Origin: Atopobium sp. UBA1382 | GTDB lineage: Bacteria > Actinomycetota > Coriobacteriia > Coriobacteriales > Atopobiaceae | Length of the DNA: 17,196 nucleotides | Assembly (NCBI GenBank): GCA_002305805.1 | Contig: DBQY01000010.1 | Location: 36,282-53,477, forward strand | Reading direction: 5' to 3' | Shown here: positions 5,448-12,002 of the stretch, one piece after another | Numbering within the stretch: the first letter of the stretch is position 1 | Layout: each line of letters begins with the position of its first letter | Position numbers and translations under genes: made by a program | Notes under the pieces: generated by a model | What the model was told of the DNA's origin: nothing | Databases searched by the model: none | What the model saw: only the letters and a program-made list of their open reading frames with translations

Positions 5448-5717
5448 TGTCACGGATCGCGGGGTTTTGGGTTTTCCGGCGTCGCGTGCGCGGCGGGGGC
5501 GCTGATTCAGGGGTCGCGGGGAGGTTTTGGGGCGAAGGTTTTATGCGGCCGCCGCCGGGACGGCGCGGGTTGCCCGCAAAACGCACGTTCTGCTCGCCCG
5601 GCGCCGCGTTCTGGTAGGTTGTGGGCAACAGGTTTTATGCGCGGAGCCCGCGCGCATCAAACCTTTGCCCCAAAACCTAGGAGGAGGGCCCGGGACCGCG
5701 CGTCCCAGCGACGCGGG
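5448..5717. repeat. Palindromic repeat element, copy B
   Basis: Direct repeat of copy A (4465-4734) with the same length and no indels. Inner arms run from AGGTTTTGGGGCGAAGG (about 5523) to CCTTTGCCCCAAAACCT (ending 5678). The inner hairpin GGTTTTATGCGCG/CGCGCATCAAACC at about 5631-5663 has a single mismatch. The outer arm TTTTGGGTTTTC (5464 on) pairs imperfectly with GAAACCCCAAAA (to about 5736). The 365 bp between the toxin and phosphatase genes hold only this element. Open frames through it on both strands are compositional. Confidence 0.75.
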
Positions 5718-5771
5718 GGAGCTCGAAACCCCAAAAGGGCCGGGAACGAGGCGAGAAAGGCGGGTTGCGAC

Positions 5772-6632
5772 ATGCGGAGCTTTTTCTTCACCGACCGCGG
5801 CAACGCCGTCAACGAGGACTTCGCGTTCTCGACGGAGCGTTACGGCGTCGTGATCGACGGTGCCACGGGGCTGGTGCCGCTGCCGGCGGTCTCGGCGGAC
5901 CACGCCACCAACGCGCAGTGGTTCGCGCATGCGGTCGGCGCGGCGCTGTGCCACGCGCTGGAGGACGGCATACCCCCTGAGCAGGCGCTCGTTGATGCGA
6001 CGGCCGCCGCCCGCGCGGAGCTGGAGGCCGCGCTGGGATGCCGGCTCGGAGAGCTCGACGCCGCAGCGGTGCCCTCCGCCACGCTCGCGCTCGCCGTGAT
6101 GGGGGAGAGGGACGTCGAGCTTTGGGGCCTTGCCGACTCACCGCTCGTCGTGCTCACGCGCTCCGGCGAACTGCTCGTCTCCACGGACGAGGTGCTCGAG
6201 TCCCTGGACGGCCGTGTCGTGGAGCTCATGCTCGAGCGCTCCGCGGGTCGCGACCTCTCCGTCGCGGAGCGCCGTGCCCTCGTGCGCGAGGAGGTCGTCG
6301 CCAACAGGCGCCTGCGCAACACCGAGGGTGGATACTGGTGCCTGGACCCGAGCGGCGCAGGGCTCGCGCACGCGCGCCGGATCACGCTGCCGCGCGCGGA
6401 CGTTGCCGCTGTTGCCGGCATGAGCGACGGGCTCTTCCGCGCGTTCGGCCAGTACGGCCTCGCGCCGCTCGCGGAGTGGGTGCGCGGCGCCACGTACTTC
6501 TCGGCCCTTGAGCTCTGCGACCGGATGCGCGTGCTGGAGGCGGCGGACGCCCAGCTCACGCGCTTCCCGCGCATGAAGGTCGGCGACGACGCAAGCCTGT
6601 TCTGGCTCGGTGGCGAGAATTCACCCGGGTGA
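5772..6632 (+). CDS. PP2C-family serine/threonine phosphatase
   Basis: Metal-dependent protein phosphatase of the PP2C (PPM) fold, 286 residues. Conserved elements appear in order: NEDF (14-17) and VIDGATG (27-33), supplying metal-binding Asp29; PSATLALAVM with ADSPL (101-125), the usual TxxxAxxxxxxxxxxxxGDS segment; AGMSDGLF (215-222) with Asp219; and GDDASLFWL (271-279) with Asp272 and Asp273. It should remove phosphate from Ser/Thr proteins, but no partner kinase gene is nearby except the HipA-type kinase 9 kb away. ATG 5772 is chosen because homology starts there and AAAGG lies upstream. The frame stays open further left through the repeat, which I treat as non-coding. Its TGA is inside a 32-bp palindrome. 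priA follows 66 bp later. Confidence 0.82.
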   Translation: MRSFFFTDRGNAVNEDFAFSTERYGVVIDGATGLVPLPAVSADHATNAQWFAHAVGAALCHALEDGIPPEQALVDATAAARAELEAALGCRLGELDAAAVPSATLALAVMGERDVELWGLADSPLVVLTRSGELLVSTDEVLESLDGRVVELMLERSAGRDLSVAERRALVREEVVANRRLRNTEGGYWCLDPSGAGLAHARRITLPRADVAAVAGMSDGLFRAFGQYGLAPLAEWVRGATYFSALELCDRMRVLEAADAQLTRFPRMKVGDDASLFWLGGENSPG

Positions 6633-6642
6633 AAGGTCGCCA
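6611..6642. repeat. 32-bp palindrome at the end of the phosphatase gene
   Basis: TGGCGA (6611-6616), gaa, TTCACCC (6620-6626) is followed directly by GGGTGAA (6627-6633), agg, TCGCCA (6637-6642). This is a symmetric hairpin with one internal mismatch. The core TCACCCGGGTGA is a perfect 12-bp palindrome and contains the phosphatase stop codon. A matching copy begins at 17175 after hipA. It could be a terminator without a U-tract, a protein-binding site or a REP-like repeat. Confidence 0.6.
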
Positions 6643-6698
6643 AGTCGCCACGCGCGACCGCGCTAGAATAGGCGCGAGAAGAACGGAGGCCCGCCGCC

Positions 6699-9002
6699 AT
6701 GCCCTACGCGAGCGTCGCGCTCGACATAACGACGCGCCAGCTAGACGGCGCGTTCACCTACGCCGTCCCACCCGAGCTCGCCGCCGACGCCGTGACCGGC
6801 GCGACCGTCCTCGTGACCTTCTCGCATCGCGCCGCCGTGGGTTACGTCGTGTCCACGAGCGACGAGCCGCCTGCGGACGTGCCGCCACAGAAGATCAGCC
6901 CCATCGAGCAGGTCCTCGCGCCGAGCGCCTTCGATGCCACCGCCGCCCGCGTCGCCGCCTGGATGGCGCACGAGTACGCGTGCCCGCTCTGCGAGGCCAT
7001 CCGCCCGTTCCTCGCCCCGGGGCAGAAGGTCCGCGTGACCCGTTCGGCGCCGGACGCCCCCTGGGAGCTCGTCAACGAGCGCGCCGGCGCCGTGGATGCG
7101 CGCTGGGCGGCGCTCACCCCTGCGGCCAACGACTTCACGCCGGCCAAGACCGCCTCGCGCCAGCGCGCCGTGATCGAGGCGCTGCGCCAGGGGCCCCAGC
7201 GCGTGGCAGAGCTCTCCGCCACCATCCCTGGCGCGGCCGCCGCCGTGACCGCGCTCGCCAAGCGCGGCGTCGTGCAAATTGAGTCCCGCCGCCAGATCCG
7301 GGGCGCCGACGACACCACGCTCTCCTCGGCCGCCGCCCCGCGGCCTGAGCGCCTCACGCAGGGCCAGCTCGCCGCGCTCGCCGCCATCGACGAGGCCCGC
7401 GCCGCCGCCTGCGGCGACGTGGTGCTCGTGGACGGCGTCACCGGCTCCGGCAAGACCGAGGTCTACCTCGCCGCCATCGAGCGCGCGCTTGCGGACGGCC
7501 GCGGCGCGCTCGTCCTCGTTCCGGAGATCAGTCTCACGGCGCAGACCGTGGGTCGCTTCCGCAGCCGCTTCGGCGACGAGGTGGCCGTCCTCCACAGCCG
7601 CCTTTCTGCCGGTGAGCGCTTCGACCAGTGGGACCTCGTCCGTACCGGCCGTGCCCGTGTGGTGGTGGGAGCCCGTTCGGCGCTCTTCGCGCCGCTCTCG
7701 GACCCCGGCCTCATCATCATCGACGAGGAGCACGAGGGCTCCTACAAGCAGGACAAGTCCCCGCGCTACCACGCGCGCGAGGTCGCGGCCCGGCTCGCCC
7801 GCGAGCGCGGCGCCGCGCTCGTCCTCGGCTCGGCCACGCCCTCGCTCGAGGCTCTCGCGCGCTGCCGGTCCGGCACCTATCGCGACGCCCGCTGGACGCG
7901 CGTCGAGATGCCGGAGCGCCCCGGCTCCGCCGTCCTGCCACGCGTGACGGTGGTTGACATGGGGGAGCAGTTCCGCGGCGGCGGCCGCTCGATCTTCTCG
8001 GCACCGCTCGCAAACGCCCTGCTCGACGTCGCGCGCCGTCGCGAGAAGGCCGTGCTCCTGCTCAACCGCCGCGGCTTTGCCAACTTCCTCATGTGCCGCG
8101 ACTGCGGCTGCGTTCCCGAGTGCCCGCACTGCTCCACGGCGCTCACCTACCACGAGCGCGGCCACCTGCTCGCGTGCCACACCTGCGGCCGCAGCTGGCC
8201 CGTGCGCGCCTACCCCGACCCTTCAACCGCCTGCCCCAACTGTGGGAGCCGCTACCTCGCTGCCTTTGGCGTGGGCACGCAGCGCGTGGAGGACGAGCTG
8301 CGCCTGCTCCTGCCCGCGGACGTGGAGGTCATCCGCATGGACGCGGACACCACGCGCGCCAAGGGCGCCCACCAGCGCCTGCTCGAGCAGTTCGACGCCG
8401 CGGAGTGCGCGGTGCTCGTGGGCACGCAGATGATCGCCAAGGGACTCGACTTCCCGGAGGTCACGCTCGTGGGCGTGATCAACGCGGACACCATGCTCAA
8501 GCTGCCGGACTTCCGCGCCGCCGAGCGTACCTACGACCTCCTCGAGCAGGTCGCGGGCCGTGCGGGCCGCGGCGAGCGCCCGGGCGAGGTCATCGTGCAG
8601 ACCTGGTGGGCCACGCACCCCGCCATGCGGGCGGTGGCCACGCACGACCGCGCGGTCTTTCTCGAGGCGGAGCTCGCCGAGCGCGCCGAGGCCGGCTACC
8701 CGCCGTTTGCGCGCCTCGCCAACGTGACCGTCTGGGGACGCGCCGAGAAGGACGTGCGCTCGACGTGCGACGACCTTGCCGCCGCCGTCCGCGCGCAGGT
8801 GGGGGACACCCCCGGCTGGGAGATTCTCGGGCCCGCGGACTGCGTGAAGGCACGCGTGAAGGACCAGGTCCGCCGGCACGTCATGGTGAAGGCGCCGGTG
8901 GACGCGGACCTCGGCGGTCTTCTCGGCGCGTGCGTGGGCTCGCTCGGGCGGCGCGTGGGTATTAACATGGCAGTGGACATTGACGCCTACGACCTGATGT
9001 AG
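6699..9002 (+). CDS. priA: Primosomal protein N' (replication restart helicase PriA)
   Basis: Superfamily 2 DNA helicase of 767 residues that recognises stalled forks and reloads the replisome. The N-terminal DNA-binding part (1-220) is followed by the helicase core: Walker A GVTGSGKTEVY near residue 247, DEEH (Asp342 onward, IIDEEHEGSYKQ), LGSATPSLE near 377, and the second lobe with VLVGTQMIAKGLDFPEV and QVAGRAGRGERPG. Eight cysteines between about 466 and 515 (CRDCGC, ECPHC, ACHTC, CPNC) form the two zinc sites typical of PriA. ATG 6699 has GGAGG upstream. The stop TAG is embedded in the ribosome binding site of def, 8 bp away, so the genes are co-transcribed. All motifs are intact. Confidence 0.96.
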   Translation: MPYASVALDITTRQLDGAFTYAVPPELAADAVTGATVLVTFSHRAAVGYVVSTSDEPPADVPPQKISPIEQVLAPSAFDATAARVAAWMAHEYACPLCEAIRPFLAPGQKVRVTRSAPDAPWELVNERAGAVDARWAALTPAANDFTPAKTASRQRAVIEALRQGPQRVAELSATIPGAAAAVTALAKRGVVQIESRRQIRGADDTTLSSAAAPRPERLTQGQLAALAAIDEARAAACGDVVLVDGVTGSGKTEVYLAAIERALADGRGALVLVPEISLTAQTVGRFRSRFGDEVAVLHSRLSAGERFDQWDLVRTGRARVVVGARSALFAPLSDPGLIIIDEEHEGSYKQDKSPRYHAREVAARLARERGAALVLGSATPSLEALARCRSGTYRDARWTRVEMPERPGSAVLPRVTVVDMGEQFRGGGRSIFSAPLANALLDVARRREKAVLLLNRRGFANFLMCRDCGCVPECPHCSTALTYHERGHLLACHTCGRSWPVRAYPDPSTACPNCGSRYLAAFGVGTQRVEDELRLLLPADVEVIRMDADTTRAKGAHQRLLEQFDAAECAVLVGTQMIAKGLDFPEVTLVGVINADTMLKLPDFRAAERTYDLLEQVAGRAGRGERPGEVIVQTWWATHPAMRAVATHDRAVFLEAELAERAEAGYPPFARLANVTVWGRAEKDVRSTCDDLAAAVRAQVGDTPGWEILGPADCVKARVKDQVRRHVMVKAPVDADLGGLLGACVGSLGRRVGINMAVDIDAYDLM

Positions 9003-9010
9003 GAGGAACC

Positions 9011-9556
9011 GTGAACGAGCTCAAGCAGATCGTGCTCTCGCCCGACCCGCGCCTCTCGCAGAAGTGCGCTCCCATCGAGGAGATCGATGACGAGGTACGT
9101 GCGCTGGCCAAGCGCATGCTCAAGATCATGTACGCCGCGGACGGCTGCGGCCTGGCCGGCCCGCAGGTGGGGGAGATGCGCCAGATCGTGGTCATCGACG
9201 TGGACTGGGCCGGCAAGAACTCCAAGAAGAACCCCTACGTGCTCATCAACCCGCAGATCGTGACGGCGGACGGCCCCGAGATCGAGGGCAGCGAGGGCTG
9301 CCTCTCCTTCCCGGGCGTGAACGTGCGCGTGAGCCGCCCGAGTCACGTGGTCGTGCGCGCCCGCAACCTGGATGGCGACCTCATGCAGTACGAGGCGGCG
9401 GACAACCTCATGGCCGTCTGCCTGCAGCATGAGATCGACCACGTCCACGGCGTGACTATGTTCGACCACCTGGCGCCGATGGCGCGCGCCGAGGCCGAGC
9501 GCGCCTACGAGGAGGCGCTCGCCGCGGGTGCCAAGCCGGGCGACACCGAGGTCTAG
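9011..9556 (+). CDS. def: Peptide deformylase
   Basis: Metalloenzyme that removes the formyl group from the N-terminal methionine of new proteins in the cytoplasm. All three motifs are present in 181 residues: GCGLAGPQ (45-52), EGCLSFP (95-101) with metal ligand Cys97, and QHEIDHVHG (139-147) with ligands His140 and His144 and catalytic Glu141. Motif 1 reads GCGLAGPQ instead of the common GxGLAAPQ. The start is GTG 9011 with AGGAGG overlapping the priA stop. fmt, which adds the formyl group to initiator tRNA, follows after 9 bp, so the two opposing steps are encoded together. Confidence 0.95.
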   Translation: MNELKQIVLSPDPRLSQKCAPIEEIDDEVRALAKRMLKIMYAADGCGLAGPQVGEMRQIVVIDVDWAGKNSKKNPYVLINPQIVTADGPEIEGSEGCLSFPGVNVRVSRPSHVVVRARNLDGDLMQYEAADNLMAVCLQHEIDHVHGVTMFDHLAPMARAEAERAYEEALAAGAKPGDTEV

Positions 9557-9565
9557 GGGGCAGAG

Positions 9566-10480
9566 ATGCGCGTCGTCTTCATGGGAACGCCGGACTTTGC
9601 CGTGCCGTCGCTCGAGGCGCTGGCCGAGCGGCATGACGTGGCGCTCGTGCTCACGCGCCCGGACGCGGTGCGCGGGCGCGGCAAGGCGCTCGTGCCGTCG
9701 CCGGTCAAGGCCCGTGCGCTCGAGCTGGGCCTGCCCGTGCTGGAGACCTCGCGCATGACGCCAGAGGCGCTCGATGCCCTGCGCGCGGCCGCGGCCGACG
9801 TCTTCTGCGTGGCGGCCTACGGCTGCATCCTGCCCGACGAGGTGCTCACGATGGCGCCCGGCGGCTGCGTGAACGTGCACGCGTCGCTGCTGCCGCGCTG
9901 GCGCGGGGCGGCCCCGATCCAGCGCGCGATTCTGGCCGGCGATGCCGAGACGGGCGTCTCCATCATGCGGATCGGCCACGGCGTGGACACGGGCGCCTAC
10001 TGCGCCCAGGCTTCGACGCCGGTGGGCGAGAAGGGAACCGAGGAGCTCACGGCCGAGCTCGCGCGCCTGGGCGCGGAGCTCCTGGTGGACATGCTCCCGT
10101 CCGTGCTTGACGGTACGGCCGTGTGGGTCGAGCAGGACGAGGCGCTCGTGACGCACGCGGCAAAGATTGCCAAGGCTGAGCTCGCCCTCGACCCGATGGA
10201 CGCCGCGCGCGAGAACGCGCTGCGCGTGCAGGCATCCGGTGACACGGCCCCGGCTCGGTGCGCGGTGGCGGGTCGCGGCGTGCGCGTCTGTGCGGCGCGG
10301 TCGGTCGAGAAGGACGTGGCGCCCGGCGTCGTGACCGTGGGGCACGGTCGCGTGTGGCTGGGATGCGCCGACGGAGCGCTCGAGATCCTGCGCGTGAAGC
10401 CTGACGGCAAGCGCGAGATGGAGGCCTCGGCGTGGGCCGCGGGCCTGCGCGGGGACGGCCTGACGTGGGGGCGCGCGTAG
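9566..10480 (+). CDS. fmt: Methionyl-tRNA formyltransferase
   Basis: Transfers a formyl group from 10-formyl-tetrahydrofolate to Met-tRNA(fMet), enabling initiation. The N-terminal Rossmann domain begins RVVFMGTPDFAVPSLEAL. The catalytic residues are seen as Asn103 and His105 in NVHASLLP and Asp141 in GHGVDTGAY, with the signature SLLPRWRGAAPI (107-118). The C-terminal tRNA-binding domain covers about residues 205-304. Length of 304 is close to the usual 310-315. ATG 9566 has a GGGGGCAGAG leader. The stop TAG overlaps the GTG start of rsmB by one base, implying translational coupling. Confidence 0.95.
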   Translation: MRVVFMGTPDFAVPSLEALAERHDVALVLTRPDAVRGRGKALVPSPVKARALELGLPVLETSRMTPEALDALRAAAADVFCVAAYGCILPDEVLTMAPGGCVNVHASLLPRWRGAAPIQRAILAGDAETGVSIMRIGHGVDTGAYCAQASTPVGEKGTEELTAELARLGAELLVDMLPSVLDGTAVWVEQDEALVTHAAKIAKAELALDPMDAARENALRVQASGDTAPARCAVAGRGVRVCAARSVEKDVAPGVVTVGHGRVWLGCADGALEILRVKPDGKREMEASAWAAGLRGDGLTWGRA

Positions 10481-11760
10481 TGGCGCGGCTCTCTGCGGCG
10501 CGACGGGTGGCGCTCGCCCTTGCAGGCGAGCGGCGTCGGCGCGGCGCGCGTGCGCGCGACTTCCTGCGCGGTTCGGATGCGCTCTCCGAGCTTGACGAGC
10601 GAGACCGCGGGCTCGCCGTTCGCCTTGTCATGGGCGTGACCGCGGCCGAGGGCACGCTCGACGCCATGATCGACGGCCATCTGCGGCGCGGCGCCAAGCT
10701 CGAACCGCGCGTGCGCGACGCGCTGCGGATCGCCGTCTTCGAGCTGGTCTACCTGGGCACGCGCTCGGACGTGGCCGTGAGCCAGGGCGTCGAGCTCGTG
10801 CGTTCCGTCGCGCCGCGCGCGGCGGGCCTTGCCAACGCCGTGCTGCGGCGCGTGGCCGAGGAGGACGTCGCGGCTGTCGCAACGGCTCGGGAGCGTGTTG
10901 GCTCCGGGGCGTTTGACGTCCGCGACCTGGCGCTCGTTGGCGCGCTGCCCGAGTGGCTCGCCGGACGTGTCGGCACCCGGGCCCTAACCGCCCTCGCCCC
11001 CGCAGCCCCCTGGGTTGCCGCAAACTTGGTCAAAGGCAACCCGTTCGACTCCCTCCGGGAGGCCGGCTGCGAGCCGCAGGAGGGACCGCTGCCGAGGTCG
11101 CTGCGCCTCGGCGCGCCGTCGCGCCTCGCGCCCTCCGGTCTCGTTGAGAGCGCTGCCGTCATCCCGTGCGACCTCGCCGCCCAGGAGGTCGCGCTTGCGT
11201 GCGCCCCTCTCCCTGGCGAGCGAGTTCTCGAGGTCGGCCAGGGCCGCGGCACCAAGACGCTGCTGCTCCAGAACGCGGCCGTCGCAGTGGGTGGCCCGTG
11301 CGAAATCACGGCCGTCGAGCTCAGCCCGCGCAAGTCAAAGCTCGCCACGCGCCGCATGGAGACCGCCGGCGTCGCCGACCACGTGAGCTGCGTCTGTGCG
11401 GACGGTCGTGCGCTGCCCGAGGATCTCGGTACCTTTGACCTCGTGTTTCTCGACGCTCCCTGCTCCGGCACGGGCACGCTTGCCCGTCACCCGGAGATTG
11501 CCTGGTCGCTCTCCCCGGAGGCGCCCGCCGAGCTCGCCGTCCTGCAGGCCGAGCTCCTCGCGTCGGCCGCCGCGCATGTCTCTCCGGGCGGCCGCCTCGT
11601 CTACGCGACCTGCTCCGTTCTCGCCGAGGAGAACGACGCCGTCATCCAGGCGTTTCTCGCCAGTCCCGCGGGGGCCGGCTTCGAACTCGTCCACTCCGGC
11701 CTCACCGAGGTCCCCGGCAGCTCCGACACGCACTTCCACGCGGTTCTCTTCCGCGCCTGA
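10480..11760 (+). CDS. rsmB: 16S rRNA (cytosine-967-C5)-methyltransferase
   Basis: RsmB (Sun/Fmu) type S-adenosylmethionine-dependent rRNA methyltransferase, 426 residues. The N-terminal NusB-like RNA-binding domain covers roughly residues 1-140 (RDFLRGSDAL, LRIAVFELVYLGT, VSQGVELV, ANAVLRR). The catalytic domain has VLEVGQGRGTKTLLLQ (about 249-264, SAM binding), DAPCSGTGTLARHPEIAW with Cys328, and VYATCSVLAEEN with catalytic Cys378. These two cysteines match Cys325 and Cys375 of the E. coli enzyme. Motif I reads EVGQGRG rather than DxCAAPGGK, as seen in some RsmB proteins. I take the GTG at 10480, overlapping the fmt stop; an upstream start at 10432 would overlap fmt by 49 nt. Confidence 0.93.
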   Translation: MARLSAARRVALALAGERRRRGARARDFLRGSDALSELDERDRGLAVRLVMGVTAAEGTLDAMIDGHLRRGAKLEPRVRDALRIAVFELVYLGTRSDVAVSQGVELVRSVAPRAAGLANAVLRRVAEEDVAAVATARERVGSGAFDVRDLALVGALPEWLAGRVGTRALTALAPAAPWVAANLVKGNPFDSLREAGCEPQEGPLPRSLRLGAPSRLAPSGLVESAAVIPCDLAAQEVALACAPLPGERVLEVGQGRGTKTLLLQNAAVAVGGPCEITAVELSPRKSKLATRRMETAGVADHVSCVCADGRALPEDLGTFDLVFLDAPCSGTGTLARHPEIAWSLSPEAPAELAVLQAELLASAAAHVSPGGRLVYATCSVLAEENDAVIQAFLASPAGAGFELVHSGLTEVPGSSDTHFHAVLFRA

Positions 11761-11768
11761 TCCTCGGC

Positions 11769-11883
11769 AAATACGCGTCTTCCATCATTTTCGCCCCTGA
11801 TTGTGTTGGAAATCGCGTATCACCAGGCTCCAATACGCAATTAACGACGAAATGGCGGTCCAAAACGTTGGTAATCGCGTATT
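11769..11883. promoter_or_regulatory. Cluster of four related sites upstream of the exporter gene
   Basis: The 242-bp gap between rsmB and the exporter holds a repeated motif of consensus near AATCGCGTATT in alternating orientation. Sites are 11769-11783 (minus), 11805-11820 (plus), 11830-11842 (minus, AATACGCAATT) and 11867-11883 (plus). The two plus copies share GTTGG[A/T]AATCGCGTAT and lie 62 bp apart, about six helical turns. This suggests a multimeric repressor or activator site, or a small dispersed repeat. No -35/-10 pair is clear. Confidence 0.5.
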
Positions 11884-12002
11884 GTCCGGTGACCCTCAAC
11901 TCCGTGAATTCGCGCTGAAGCCGAGAAGAACGGCGCATCCCCCCGGCGCATTTTGGGTAACGTAAACAACGTTTGCCGCACCCCCGGAAGGACCCGACAG
12001 CC

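Noticed and set aside
4465..5717. CRISPR or insertion sequence explanation for the repeats
   Set aside because: Only two full copies with genes between them, no short regular spacers, and no transposase gene in the interval.
5427..5771. N-terminal extension of the phosphatase frame
   Set aside because: The extension is the translated repeat element. PP2C homology begins at the ATG at 5772, which has its own AAAGG upstream.
6741..8180. 479-codon antisense frame opposite priA, and similar long antisense frames opposite def/fmt, rsmB and the exporter
   Set aside because: These are high-GC shadow frames of clearly identified genes. Their products are His/Arg/Gly-rich with no domain.
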